Part shown: positions 10,095-19,788 of the stretch, piece by piece | Position numbering within the stretch: position 1 is the stretch's first letter | Layout: each line of letters opens with the position of its first letter | DNA from: a bacterium | GTDB taxonomy: Bacteria > Bdellovibrionota_G > JALEGL01 | NCBI GenBank assembly: GCA_022763185.1 | Contig: JALEGL010000005.1 | Coordinates: 124,001-188,000, forward strand | Direction of reading: 5' to 3' | Length of the DNA stretch: 64,000 bases | Made by a program: the position numbers and the translations under genes | The notes under the pieces: generated by a model | The model's database searches: none | What the model was told of the DNA's origin: nothing | Seen by the model: only the letters and a program-made list of their open reading frames with translations

Positions 10095-12047
10095 CTATTG
10101 ATTGAGTTGAAAAACCTTATCACAGGTGCGTTTAACATTTTTTTTACTCTTTGCTCCGCCCATAAAGCATTGATACCTTAGAATACTTTTTGGTTTAGCC
10201 TTCTCATCAACCAATAATCTTTGCAGATAGTCATCATCATCAACGTGTACTCGACCATCATCATCACCCTTTCTTGCAAAAACTTTCTGCAAACCTTCCT
10301 TGTCCTCTTTTTTACTTTCAGGATGTGCAGCATACAACCGTCTCACATAAACCGAAGGCAAAGCGTCTTTTTTTTGGTTAACAGAAATCACTGCTATTTG
10401 TTCTTGTTTTAAATTTAATGCATGAGAGTTACCTATCTCTATTATTGTTTCTTGGTCTAAAGCATAAGGTAGATTCAACCTTAACTTTGAATTTCCTTGT
10501 GTATCATCAATACTTGCAGGTTTTTTAGCGTTGATTTTGAGTTTGCTGATTGATTGTGGCAAAAACTTCTTGGGCAAAGCCAAAAACTCTGTCCAAGCAT
10601 CTAAGTCACCATGATAGCCCAACACCAACTTAGGTGCTTTTATTTTATAATAAAACAACTCTAAATCTGAAAGCCAGTATGGATTTGATCTAATTTCACA
10701 AGCTACACCCTTGGGTGTTGGTAAACAGTGGGTATAAATCACTGCTTCAAAAGGCTCAACTAAAAACGCAGACGATGTCCAATGCCTACCATAAGCATCT
10801 TGCCATTGGTCAACTTTGCTTGGATTACCCAAACTTACAAAATGCAACTTTTGCTCTGCAACCGTAATATAAGGTTGCAGTGCTTTTAAAACCAAATCAA
10901 AATACAGTTTGGGTTTCTTGATAAACTGTTGAAGACTGTATTGATCCGGCTTATCAATATAAACTTCACCTCTAATATCCTGAAAACTGTTACCCGCCAC
11001 TTTGAAAGTAATATTTTTATCTTTGCTGTATTCAATGGATTCAAAATCTTTATAGTCAGCAACAATCCAGTCTTTGGCGGCTGTCTTTTTTAGCTCCAAA
11101 AACCATGTGCCCGTTCTTTGAGCATGCAAACGTGGCAGAATTGATCGGTCATGCGGAAAAATATCATTCTTAAACTTTTTCTCAAACACTTTTCTTCTTG
11201 CAACAATCCCATCCAAATACGCTTGACTTGCCTGATCTGCAAAAGTTAAAAATGCCTGCGGTAGTTTTTCTTTATGTTCCCAAACGCTGAAAAATTCCTC
11301 AGCGTCGTCACTCTCTACAAGCTTCCTATCATAAAATTGTGCCATTTTATTTTTATCTTTTTTTAATAGTTTAATCGGTACTGAATAATTTAAATTCTCA
11401 TTGGCAGACTTGCCAATAACAATGCCAATAACCTTAGCATTTAAATCAACTAAGGGACCGCCACTGTTTCCAGGCGATGCAGGTGCTGTAAAACGAATGT
11501 ACTTAAAATCACCTTTGTATTCTTCATCGGTGTATGAGGTAACCCTACCTTTTCTCTCTACCACACCCTGGCCTAAAGCATTACCAATTGAAAAAACAGT
11601 TTGACCCACTTTGCTTGCTTCAGAAACATCCAAAAACTGCATATCTTTGGGATACGATTTTAAATTAAAAACAATATAGTCTCTACGTTGATCATAGTGC
11701 AATACTTGATCAATCTCATATAAATTATCATCTTTATCACGCAGCTTGATGTCTTTTAAGTATGTTTTTTTTAGATGCAAATCAAATACATGCGCTGCGG
11801 ATACAATGGTCTTGTTATCTATAGCAAATGCAGTTCCAAAACTTTCATACTTCTTTGTTCTAATCGCATACGGCAATTGATTGTAATTAATTTTTTTATC
11901 GTACTCAATATTCTTAAATTCAAGTGTAAATGGCTTCACCACCTCAAACACTGCTTTTCGTATTTTTAAAAAATCCTTTTCCTTAAGATCTTGTGAAAAC
12001 AAGCCAGGAACCGCTAACAAAAGAAAAGTTAACACCCATCTAAACAT
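10095..12047 (-). CDS. Secreted trypsin-like serine protease with large C-terminal region
   Basis: A 650-residue protein with a signal peptide (about 1-18, cleavage near LFSQD). Residues 60-225 form a DegP/S1-type protease domain with the complete triad: His86 in SAAHVFD, Asp123 in RRDYIVF and Ser195 in SPGNSGGPLVD. No PDZ domain is recognisable. The following 400 residues are unfamiliar, with several beta-rich segments and a Cys pair near the end (RYQCFMGG, KRTCDK). Its role is probably periplasmic or extracellular proteolysis; predation or protein quality control are both guesses. It is a single gene facing the TSP3 gene. Confidence 0.85.
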   Translation of the reverse strand: MFRWVLTFLLLAVPGLFSQDLKEKDFLKIRKAVFEVVKPFTLEFKNIEYDKKINYNQLPYAIRTKKYESFGTAFAIDNKTIVSAAHVFDLHLKKTYLKDIKLRDKDDNLYEIDQVLHYDQRRDYIVFNLKSYPKDMQFLDVSEASKVGQTVFSIGNALGQGVVERKGRVTSYTDEEYKGDFKYIRFTAPASPGNSGGPLVDLNAKVIGIVIGKSANENLNYSVPIKLLKKDKNKMAQFYDRKLVESDDAEEFFSVWEHKEKLPQAFLTFADQASQAYLDGIVARRKVFEKKFKNDIFPHDRSILPRLHAQRTGTWFLELKKTAAKDWIVADYKDFESIEYSKDKNITFKVAGNSFQDIRGEVYIDKPDQYSLQQFIKKPKLYFDLVLKALQPYITVAEQKLHFVSLGNPSKVDQWQDAYGRHWTSSAFLVEPFEAVIYTHCLPTPKGVACEIRSNPYWLSDLELFYYKIKAPKLVLGYHGDLDAWTEFLALPKKFLPQSISKLKINAKKPASIDDTQGNSKLRLNLPYALDQETIIEIGNSHALNLKQEQIAVISVNQKKDALPSVYVRRLYAAHPESKKEDKEGLQKVFARKGDDDGRVHVDDDDYLQRLLVDEKAKPKSILRYQCFMGGAKSKKNVKRTCDKVFQLNQ

Positions 12048-12145
12048 TGCCCGATGCTAATTCAGATCCTATATTTTGTAAAGCCCACTTTTAGCCCTGC
12101 TTGAGTTTTCTATTGACAAAGCCATACAATTAAAATTTGCCATGA

Positions 12146-12886
12146 TTATTTTTTAACTGGAAACAAGAGTAAACAAACACAACTCATCAAAAGGTAAATA
12201 ATATACAAAGGTACGGCCATCAGAATCATTGAACTCACATCTGCCGGGGTTAGCAAGGCTGATAAAACCAGCACTATAATCAAAACGCCTTTCCAGCTTC
12301 TCAGTAAATCTTTAGAAGAAATTAATCCAATTGCAACCAAAAAAAACACCAATAACGGCAGTTCAAAGGCCAAACCAAAACCCAGCAAGAGCATGGATGC
12401 AAATTTAAAATAATCCTGCATGCGTATATTTTGCGCAATCAGCTCGCCCTTTGTTACACTCAGTAAAAACTCAAAACTTTTTGGAAACACAAACCAGTAA
12501 CCAAAAACAGCTCCCCCAATAAAAAAAAGACTGGCCAAAGCTATGCCTGGGTACAAAAACTTTTTTTCTTCTGGTTTTAATGCCGGCAATACAAAACCTA
12601 AGATCTGATACAAAATAAATGGAAAAGAAAAAAACACCCCCGACAAAAAAGCAACTTTAAGATAAACCATAAAACCTTCTATCAAGGTAATATTTTGCAA
12701 GTTGGGCATTGTGCCGTAGACATTCATATAGGCTTGATCAAATGGTATCCGTAAATATCTAAACAAAGGTTTTGAAAAAATATATGCAATAAGCATGGAC
12801 ACCAACAAAAAAAGAGCGCTTTTGATTAATCGGACACGCAGTTCAGCTAAATGTTCAAAAAACGTCATAGAAACTTTTTTACTCAC
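12146..12886 (-). CDS. tatC: Sec-independent protein translocase subunit TatC
   Basis: Polytopic inner membrane protein of 246 residues with six hydrophobic helices. It is the TatC core that binds twin-arginine signal peptides. Family motifs include MTFFEHLAELRVRLI at the N-terminus, FMVYLKVAF, LPALKPEEKKF and the FGLAFELPLLVFFL helix. The start overlaps the tatB stop by 4 bp, so the two are translationally coupled. No tatA is seen in the window. Confidence 0.96.
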   Translation of the reverse strand: MSKKVSMTFFEHLAELRVRLIKSALFLLVSMLIAYIFSKPLFRYLRIPFDQAYMNVYGTMPNLQNITLIEGFMVYLKVAFLSGVFFSFPFILYQILGFVLPALKPEEKKFLYPGIALASLFFIGGAVFGYWFVFPKSFEFLLSVTKGELIAQNIRMQDYFKFASMLLLGFGLAFELPLLVFFLVAIGLISSKDLLRSWKGVLIIVLVLSALLTPADVSSMILMAVPLYIIYLLMSCVCLLLFPVKK

Positions 12887-13215
12887 GTTTCTTCCTTTTT
12901 GACATCTTGATTACCCTGATCCGAATAGCTTACACTATTTTTTACTGAATCAACTTCACTTTTTACTTCATCCAGCATTTGTGTCGATTCAGAGCGCATA
13001 TCTTCAATCTGCTGCTTCATTTCTTTAAGCTGCGTCTCTCTCTCAATTTGAGCAAACTCTTTTTGAACAACGGTTTTTACCTCATGGGTCATTTTTTTAA
13101 AGTGCTTAAAAATATAGGCTACTTTTCTTGCTATCGCTGGCAATTGTTCTGGCCCATAAAACATCAAGGCAAAAAGTAAAATACACAGAACTTCCCATGT
13201 CCCTATACCAAACAT
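12883..13215 (-). CDS. tatB: Twin-arginine translocase subunit TatB
   Basis: A 110-residue protein with one N-terminal membrane helix and the TatA/B signature FGIGTWEVLCILLFALMFYG followed by PEQLPAIARK. The Glu in the hydrophobic segment and the GPE-LP motif favour TatB over TatA. A long amphipathic and acidic helix (Glu/Lys/Gln-rich, about 40-85) follows. It works with TatC, encoded immediately downstream. The ribosome-binding region holds AAAAAAGGGAC just before the ATG. Confidence 0.9.
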   Translation of the reverse strand: MFGIGTWEVLCILLFALMFYGPEQLPAIARKVAYIFKHFKKMTHEVKTVVQKEFAQIERETQLKEMKQQIEDMRSESTQMLDEVKSEVDSVKNSVSYSDQGNQDVKKEET

Positions 13216-13282
13216 TGCTGTCCCTTTTTTACTGTATAAAGAGCTTTGCCATAATCAATCATTCAATTTACTGAGATACCCT

Positions 13283-13315
13283 AAAAAAAAAGGACACGCA
13301 ACATGTTGCGTATCC
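13283..13315 (-). terminator. Intrinsic terminator after the radical SAM gene
   Basis: The stem at 13291-13315 (AGGACACGCAA against TTGCGTATCCT, one G-U pair on the minus-strand RNA) is followed in the minus direction by eight T residues. It separates the radical SAM gene from tatBC. The stem sequence resembles the terminators at 20845 and 50619. Confidence 0.88.
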
Positions 13316-13380
13316 TAAAAAGCTAAACCCTCAACTTAAATCTGCTCCTAACTAAACTGAAGTCACCTTTGGGTCAATGA

Positions 13381-14514
13381 CTAAGCATTGGCTGAAGCTG
13401 TTCTAGACCGTGTTGTTTTACGTTTTGTAGAAGATGTTTTTTTCTTTGAAGAAGATTTTGCTAAAACTTTCTTTCCTTTTTTTTGGGATGTTGTAGATTT
13501 TTTAGCTGTTGCTTTTTTACTGGTTTTCGCTACTTTTTTCTTCTTACTTGTCTTGACACTTTTTTCTTCTGCATCAGAATCTTCTTTTAAGGTCATGAAT
13601 TTTTCTACAGCCTTACGTAGCTTTAAACTTTTAGGATCTTTTCTCAACTCTGTCAGTAAATCCATTTTCTTTTTAGGATCACTTTCATCATAAAGCATGC
13701 CATCCTGAGTCAACAAAAGCTGTGGGAACAACCTTGATTTTTCTTGAAAAGCTTTGCTTACAAAAGAAATTTTTCCCATAGCATTTTTAAAAATAAATGT
13801 TGGCACAGGGTCTTCATTTTGTAGTGGACTGATTGGAGTAAGAATCTGGTAAGAATCAATCATTTTTTTTGCCTCAATGATACCCAGTTTATTCTCTCTC
13901 TCTTTATAGGCATCACCTTCACTGGTAATAGGCAAGTACTCCATAAAGCATACATGTATTTTTCTATCTTTGATTAACCTTGCAAACTGAACAATTTCAT
14001 CGTTATTAATACCGTCAAACAAGGTAATATTGATTCTAATATCTGTAAAGTTCAGTTTCTCTACTTTTTCAATACCATCTAAAACACGGTACAAGGAATC
14101 GCTGCCTGTAATTTTTTGAAATTTTGCAAAGTGCATGCTGTCTAAATTGAGCGTTACTTTACGCAAGCCATATTTTCTTAAAGCATCACCAAAGGCTTTC
14201 AAAAACGTTCCATTGGTAAACAGTCGAACATCTTCTATAGCCTTATGGGCAAAGGCTGACTTAACAAAATTAGCAGCATCTTTGCGTAAAAGGGGTTCAC
14301 CGCCTTTAATCAAAACTTTACGAACGCCTAAATCGCCCACCATTTTCACAATCTTGCTGACGTCTGATGGAGTTATTTTTTGTTTGTTGTGTGTGAGATC
14401 TAAATTTTTTCCTGTAGCCTTACAATAAAAACAATTTAAATTGCAAGAACCCGTAATGGATAGTCTTAGGGTGTCAATGACAGTAGGTGAGGAATTAAAA
14501 ATACTTGCAGGCAT
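13381..14514 (-). CDS. MoaA-like radical SAM protein with lysine-rich histone-H1-like tail
   Basis: A 377-residue protein. Residues 10-290 follow the MoaA layout: the radical SAM CNLNCFYC motif (Cys24, Cys28, Cys31), GGEPLLR, the LFTNGTF strand, VTLNLDS-x-FAKFQKITG and VCFMEYLP. The region where MoaA has FC-x2-CNRLRLT-DG-L binding its second 4Fe-4S cluster reads SRLFPQLLLTQDGML, with no Cys, so the substrate cluster is lost. The last 60 residues are almost all Lys, Ser, Thr and Ala (KTSKKKKVAKTSKKATAKK), like histone H1 or AlgP tails that bind DNA. It is unlikely to be a true GTP 3',8-cyclase. Substrate unknown; no molybdenum cofactor genes nearby. Confidence 0.75.
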   Translation of the reverse strand: MPASIFNSSPTVIDTLRLSITGSCNLNCFYCKATGKNLDLTHNKQKITPSDVSKIVKMVGDLGVRKVLIKGGEPLLRKDAANFVKSAFAHKAIEDVRLFTNGTFLKAFGDALRKYGLRKVTLNLDSMHFAKFQKITGSDSLYRVLDGIEKVEKLNFTDIRINITLFDGINNDEIVQFARLIKDRKIHVCFMEYLPITSEGDAYKERENKLGIIEAKKMIDSYQILTPISPLQNEDPVPTFIFKNAMGKISFVSKAFQEKSRLFPQLLLTQDGMLYDESDPKKKMDLLTELRKDPKSLKLRKAVEKFMTLKEDSDAEEKSVKTSKKKKVAKTSKKATAKKSTTSQKKGKKVLAKSSSKKKTSSTKRKTTRSRTASANA

Positions 14515-14542
14515 AAACAGCGAACACTCCTTCTCAGTTTTT

Positions 14543-14571
14543 ATTACTCAGAGATAATACAATCATGTCAA
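14543..14571 (-). promoter_or_regulatory. Candidate promoter of the radical SAM gene
   Basis: On the minus strand, TTGACA (14566-14571) is followed after 17 bp by AGTAAT (14543-14548). A good ribosome-binding sequence, AAGGAG, lies about 20 bp further on, before the ATG at 14514. Confidence 0.5.
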
Positions 14572-14990
14572 GAATGCATCATCTTTTCTTTGTGTCTAAT
14601 CTAAACTGAAGCTATGAATCAAGCTCCACCTTAAAACACTTGCTGTTGATCATGACATAAAACATTAAAAAATATTTTATGCCTATAATTTGGGCTTATG
14701 ACCAACGATGCGTTGTATAATTGATTTTAAGACAGCTTGTCAAGTGAATGATTTTAACCTTTATTTAAAAGGGTTTTAGAGCCATACTTTGATTGGTTAA
14801 AAAAATATTGCTTTTAAGGTTTTGAGTCGCAAAAATAAAAACTCTATTTCACATTTTTCATATAGACCAAATGATACTGCAACGACAAGTCAACCATCAC
14901 CTCCAACAAGCCAGCAAAAAGCCTGAATAAAATTTACTGACTTCCATAAAAATTCAGCTTAAAAGCTATAATTCTGATATAAACGTCAAC
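14572..14990. other. Non-coding gap before the PBP gene
   Basis: About 420 bp of AT-rich DNA between divergent genes. No convincing ORF, tRNA or strong hairpin is visible. It must contain the promoter for the PBP1A-SpoIID operon, but no clear -35/-10 pair was identified. Confidence 0.5.
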
Positions 14991-17441
14991 GTGTTTTCAG
15001 AATATTACAAACAGCTTTCACTTAAAATCAAAATACCTCTTTTTATTATTACACTATCCTTCAGTGTAGGCTTACTTTTTTTAAGTTATATTTCTTGGAA
15101 CCTTCCATCTGTAAAATCTTTAAAAAATTATCAACCCTATGTTGGTTCAGAAGTTTTTACACGTGACCAAGTTAAAATAGGTGAATTTTATAGTCAGCGT
15201 CGAGTTTTTCTGCCCATAGAAAAGATTGAAAAAAAGGTCATTGATGCATTTTTAGCAGGTGAAGACGCTAATTTTTACAGCCACTCTGGTATATCTTTCA
15301 TGGGCATTATGCGTGCGGCCATTAAAAATTTTGTTGCTGGTAGTTACAAACAAGGAGGAAGCACCATAACCCAACAGGTTGCTAAAATTTTACTGCTTTC
15401 TTCTGAAAAAAAACTGATTAGAAAGTTAAGAGAAATTTTATTGGCCTTTAAGATTGAACGCAGTTTGAGTAAAGATGAAATCCTAGAGATTTATCTCAAT
15501 GAAATCTATCTTGGCGATAGTGCCTATGGCGTTCAGGCTGCTGCTCAAACTTATTTTGGTAAAAACTCTTCAGAGCTTAACCTTGCACAAATTGCTATGA
15601 TTGCTGGTTTAACCCGTGCTCCTAGTAGAGATAACCCACGAAAAAGCCTTGAAAATGCACAAAACAAAAAGAACTATATTTTAGGCCGTATGCATGATGA
15701 AGGTTACATTGATAAGAACACTTTACAGCTAGCCTTAAATGAGCCTTTACAGCTTGAATCTGCATTGGATTTAAACTTAAGGTACGCTCCTTACTTTGTT
15801 GAACATGTTCGCAGAGAAGTGATGGCAAAGTATGGTGCAGATGAAGTACTTAAAAAAGGCTTAAAAATTTACACCACAATTCATTCCAAAGCTGCAATAG
15901 CTGCGCATGAAGCCATTAAAAAAAGCGTTGTCCAAATAGATAAACATCAAGGTTATCGTGGGCCTATTGCCAACATCGAAGAGTCAAACATAGAAGAACT
16001 CTTAGCAAAACTAGAACAAGACAACCCGGCACAACTCAACAATGATCATATTTATCAAGCCTTGGTCACGGATGTTGATGATAAGAAAAAAACTGTCAGC
16101 ATTGACCTTGCTTTTACGCAGGGTACGATTGACTTAGAAAATATGGATTGGGCAAGAAAACCCAATGAAAATGTTTATTGGGCCTATCATAAAATCAAAA
16201 AACCCTCTCAAGCTTTAAAGAAAAATGACCATATTTATGTACAGTGGCTTAAAGAACAAAGCTTTACTCTCTATCAAAAGCCTGAGGTACAAGCTGCTCT
16301 TATCGCTGTTAATCCTTTTAATGGCATGATTGAAGCTATGGTTGGCGGCAATGATTTTGAACGTAGTGAATTTAACCGTGCCATACAAGCAAAACGTCAG
16401 CCTGGCTCCGCATTCAAGCCTATTGTTTTTGCCTCCGCTTTGGAAAAAGGCTACACGCCGGCATCTGTTATTGTAGACTCCCCCATTGTTTATGATGATC
16501 CAGCGCTACAGACCATTTGGAAACCTAAAAATTATGCCGGGGAATTTCATGGTAATACCATTTTTAGAGATTGTTTGATTCGCTCACGCAACATTCCCAG
16601 CATTAAAATCTTACAAGATGTTGGTATTCCACATTTAAGTAATTTTGCCAAAAGAATGGGCATCAACACGCCTTTAGAAGAAAACCTATCTCTAGCTTTA
16701 GGCGCTTCAGCTATAAGCCCACTAGAATTGGTCACTGCTTACAGCGTTTTTGCTTCTGGAGGGCAAAAACTAAAGCCAACACAAAGCATTATTAAAGTTG
16801 TCAATGCCCAAGGTGATGTTCTTGAGCAAAACTACTCAGACGAAGTGCTTGAACAAAAGATTCCTTACCCTGACCCCTACACCAACAATACCATTGATCC
16901 TGAACGCTATGAGCAAGCGCTTAATTCTATTATAGAAGAAGACACTGATTTGCCTGATGACTATGCCATGTCGCCACAGCACGCATATATCATGACCCAT
17001 CTCCTCAAAGAAGTGATCAGTGTGGGTACTGGTGCAAGAGCAAGAGACATTGATAGACCTGCTGCAGGCAAAACTGGAACCACCAACGACAACCATGATG
17101 CCTGGTTTATAGGTTTTACACCGCAAATGGTTAGTGCCGTATGGTTTGGTTACGATGATGCCTCATTAAGTCTAGGTGTACTTGAAGATGGAGGTAGGAT
17201 TGCCAGCCCCGTTTGGTTAGATTTCATGAAAAATACTTTAGAGGGTAGCCCAAGTGTTAATTTTACAAAACCAGAAGGCTTAACTTATGTTGAAATTGAT
17301 AGTAAGACTGGTTTACTTGCATCCCAAGCCAGTGAAAAAACCGTTAAAGAGTACTTTGTTGAAGGCACTGAACCTACACTCAGCAATGAAGAAAAGCCCG
17401 AACAAAGCACCTCTTCTCAAGATTTCTTTATGGATGAATAA
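14991..17441 (+). CDS. mrcA: Class A penicillin-binding protein (PBP1A family)
   Basis: Bifunctional peptidoglycan synthase of 816 residues. It has a short cytoplasmic N-terminus, one membrane helix (about 15-35), a GT51 glycosyltransferase domain with catalytic Glu91 in EDANFYSHSG and the GGSTITQQ motif (about 122-129), an OB-like insert (about 320-425), and a transpeptidase domain with Ser473-x2-Lys476 (PGSAFKP), SRN (532-534) and KTG (694-696). All catalytic motifs are intact. The start is GTG; the membrane helix lies so close to it that a later start is unlikely. The stop overlaps the next ATG (TAATG). Confidence 0.93.
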   Translation: MFSEYYKQLSLKIKIPLFIITLSFSVGLLFLSYISWNLPSVKSLKNYQPYVGSEVFTRDQVKIGEFYSQRRVFLPIEKIEKKVIDAFLAGEDANFYSHSGISFMGIMRAAIKNFVAGSYKQGGSTITQQVAKILLLSSEKKLIRKLREILLAFKIERSLSKDEILEIYLNEIYLGDSAYGVQAAAQTYFGKNSSELNLAQIAMIAGLTRAPSRDNPRKSLENAQNKKNYILGRMHDEGYIDKNTLQLALNEPLQLESALDLNLRYAPYFVEHVRREVMAKYGADEVLKKGLKIYTTIHSKAAIAAHEAIKKSVVQIDKHQGYRGPIANIEESNIEELLAKLEQDNPAQLNNDHIYQALVTDVDDKKKTVSIDLAFTQGTIDLENMDWARKPNENVYWAYHKIKKPSQALKKNDHIYVQWLKEQSFTLYQKPEVQAALIAVNPFNGMIEAMVGGNDFERSEFNRAIQAKRQPGSAFKPIVFASALEKGYTPASVIVDSPIVYDDPALQTIWKPKNYAGEFHGNTIFRDCLIRSRNIPSIKILQDVGIPHLSNFAKRMGINTPLEENLSLALGASAISPLELVTAYSVFASGGQKLKPTQSIIKVVNAQGDVLEQNYSDEVLEQKIPYPDPYTNNTIDPERYEQALNSIIEEDTDLPDDYAMSPQHAYIMTHLLKEVISVGTGARARDIDRPAAGKTGTTNDNHDAWFIGFTPQMVSAVWFGYDDASLSLGVLEDGGRIASPVWLDFMKNTLEGSPSVNFTKPEGLTYVEIDSKTGLLASQASEKTVKEYFVEGTEPTLSNEEKPEQSTSSQDFFMDE

Positions 17442-19156
17442 TGCTAAAACGTCGTTGGCAACTTACCCTTTTTCTCCCTTTAACTGTTGTTTTTTTTCTC
17501 AACAGCTGTATTCATGTTCAGCAAAAGCCAAGTCTGATCAATCTAAAAGAAAATAGCTTTCATGATGAAGAAAAACTGCATGATCTGTATCAAAGTTTTT
17601 GGTTTCCGCCATTATCGGACAATGCTGCGCTCAATGTAGGTATTTCAACCCAAAAAAATAGCATTGAATTTAAAACGCTTGATCATAGCAAATTCCTCAT
17701 TCTCATTAACAATAAACCTTATATGATTCAGTCACCCAAAAACACACATTGGATTGTAGACTCTGTTCAAACTGTTCGACCGGCGTTAATCAGCTACTAC
17801 CCAAGCGTTGCTACACAAACATTATGGCAAGCTTCGCCAACAGCTAAAATGCAAAAAAAACTTGGCCTGTGGAAACAAAGAGGTTTTCCACAAAGCCGTT
17901 GGATCCGTCAAAAAAATTCTCATGCCCACATGAGCCAAAAGAGTGCAAAGCAAGTTTTAAGTTTAGGCCAATACTCAAGCTATGAGTCTGCAAAAAATAT
18001 ATGTATTATGGTTAGACGGAAATACCCAAACCATTATTGCCGGGTCATTCAAAGAACCGATATTCCAGCCATTGGTAAAGCCAGAATAAGAACAGCCAAC
18101 AATGATTTTAGCACTGACTTTGATGGAATGATCAGCATTGATGTCAATACCAATACAACGCTAAAAGTGTTTAACTCCGATGTTGATACTGCAGTCAAAG
18201 ACAAAGCCATGCAAGATCAGGACTACAGAGGCCATTTTTACATTGTCAGCAACAATCAGTCTAAGCTAGATCTTATACAAAAAACCACCTTGGGCAATTA
18301 CCTTAAACATGTTGTTCCAGCTGAAATTTTTCCCAGTGCCCCACTTGAAGCTCTAAAAGCACAAAGTGTTATTGCCAGAACTTATACCTTAAAACATTTT
18401 GAACCCTTAACTGGACAGGCACCCTATACCATCTGTGGCGACACCCGCTGCCAAGTCTACAGAGGCTTTGCATTTGAATCTGAAAAAAGCAACCAAGCAA
18501 TTAAACAAACAGACTCTATATTTTTAATGTATCAAGACAGCTTTGCAGAAACTTTTTATCACAGTATGTGCGGTGGCCATACTGAAGATAAAAAAAATAT
18601 TTGGGGCAACCCCACAATTCCATACTTAACAGGCATCAACGATACCATCAATAACCCCAAACCCTTAAATTTACAACATTATGTCAACACCAAACATTTA
18701 CTTGAACAAGACAATAAAGCTTTATTTTTTTGTGGTCATACGCCTTATAGCCCAGATAAAAATTGGTCTTGGCAAAAAAGTTTTAGCAGTCAATATCTTA
18801 TGCAACAACTTCACACGCAAAACACCATTCGTCATATAGAGATTGTTAAACGGGGTCAATCCGGTAGAGTTTTAAGCTTAAATATTGTTTTTCATAATGG
18901 TCAAAAACATTTGCTCAAAGGCGAGCTCAACATCAGACGTTTTTTTTCTGGGCTCAAGTCTTCCTTATTCACCATTAAACGTTATTGGCATAAGGGCCAG
19001 GCTCACTACCTTTTTACCGGTAGAGGTTTTGGGCATGGTGTAGGCATGTGTCAAACCGGTGCCATTGGCAGGGCTGAACATGGACACAGCTATCAACAAA
19101 TTTTAAGCGCTTACTATCCAGGAACACAAATTTATACTCCTAGCCAAGAGAAATAA
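17441..19156 (+). CDS. SpoIID/LytB-type lytic transglycosylase lipoprotein
   Basis: A 571-residue lipoprotein whose signal peptide ends in the lipobox LNSC (Cys about 24). A SPOR-like segment (VLSLGQYSSYESAKNICIMV, about 168-190) may bind denuded glycan. The C-terminal half is a SpoIID domain with the catalytic Glu in VVPAEIFPSAP (about 295), ALKAQSVIARTYTL, FYHSMCGGHTE and FTGRGFGHGVGMCQTGA. SpoIID enzymes cleave glycan strands lacking stem peptides; in non-sporulating bacteria they assist cell-wall remodelling. One-base overlap with the PBP gene couples a wall synthase to a wall hydrolase. Confidence 0.9.
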   Translation: MLKRRWQLTLFLPLTVVFFLNSCIHVQQKPSLINLKENSFHDEEKLHDLYQSFWFPPLSDNAALNVGISTQKNSIEFKTLDHSKFLILINNKPYMIQSPKNTHWIVDSVQTVRPALISYYPSVATQTLWQASPTAKMQKKLGLWKQRGFPQSRWIRQKNSHAHMSQKSAKQVLSLGQYSSYESAKNICIMVRRKYPNHYCRVIQRTDIPAIGKARIRTANNDFSTDFDGMISIDVNTNTTLKVFNSDVDTAVKDKAMQDQDYRGHFYIVSNNQSKLDLIQKTTLGNYLKHVVPAEIFPSAPLEALKAQSVIARTYTLKHFEPLTGQAPYTICGDTRCQVYRGFAFESEKSNQAIKQTDSIFLMYQDSFAETFYHSMCGGHTEDKKNIWGNPTIPYLTGINDTINNPKPLNLQHYVNTKHLLEQDNKALFFCGHTPYSPDKNWSWQKSFSSQYLMQQLHTQNTIRHIEIVKRGQSGRVLSLNIVFHNGQKHLLKGELNIRRFFSGLKSSLFTIKRYWHKGQAHYLFTGRGFGHGVGMCQTGAIGRAEHGHSYQQILSAYYPGTQIYTPSQEK

Positions 19157-19248
19157 AAGTTTGGTGGTTTTTTATACTCTTTTTAATCCAAATACCGATT
19201 AACTTTGAGAAACTTTTAAAATAAAAGTGTTTTTGATAAAATAAAATA

Positions 19249-19782
19249 GTGGCAAGTTCTGATGAAAAACTGGAACAACGATTCGACAAACTTAATTTAG
19301 AGCTGATTTATTTAGGACAAAGTTTTGAACGTTATTTCTGCGGTAAAGACCCGGTACCGCCGGTGGTTAAGCTTAAAAACTATAAAACTAAAATTAAAGT
19401 ACTGACCCAAGAAAAATTCAGGGACAATGCCCTAAAATTTAAAGTTAATAATTTATTTCAAAAGCTTCTTGCCTATGAAGCAAACTGGAAAAAGAAATTG
19501 CATTTAATTGAGTTGGGGTTAACTTCAACAGGTAAGAAAATAAAAACCAAAGATGAAAAGCCTTACTTAAGAAAAGCTCAAGAAGATCAGCTTTATAAAG
19601 ATTTTTTAGCCAGCCAAAAAAAAGTCTCGGGCAAAGCCATTGATAAAGATCAATTTCTCAGCCATATCAAAGCACAGAAGAAAAAATTAGAGGAGCAAAA
19701 CAACATTGATGATGTATGGTTTAAAATCACCATAAAAGATGGCAAAACTACGATCAAAGCCTATCGTAAAAATGCTGAATAA
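19249..19782 (+). CDS. Small charged protein, MXAN_5187 C-terminal-like
   Basis: A 177-residue protein rich in Lys, Glu and Gln, starting at a GTG. The N-terminal pattern, FDKLNLELIYLGQSFERYFCGKDPVPP, recalls the C-terminal domain named after Myxococcus MXAN_5187. The rest is predicted helical with a long charged segment and a final beta strand (VWFKITIKDGKTTIKAY). No signal peptide or membrane segment, so it is probably cytoplasmic. It may be co-transcribed with the upstream SpoIID gene, 92 bp away. Function unknown; the family assignment is from memory of the motif. Confidence 0.65.
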   Translation: MASSDEKLEQRFDKLNLELIYLGQSFERYFCGKDPVPPVVKLKNYKTKIKVLTQEKFRDNALKFKVNNLFQKLLAYEANWKKKLHLIELGLTSTGKKIKTKDEKPYLRKAQEDQLYKDFLASQKKVSGKAIDKDQFLSHIKAQKKKLEEQNNIDDVWFKITIKDGKTTIKAYRKNAE

Positions 19783-19788
19783 AATTAT

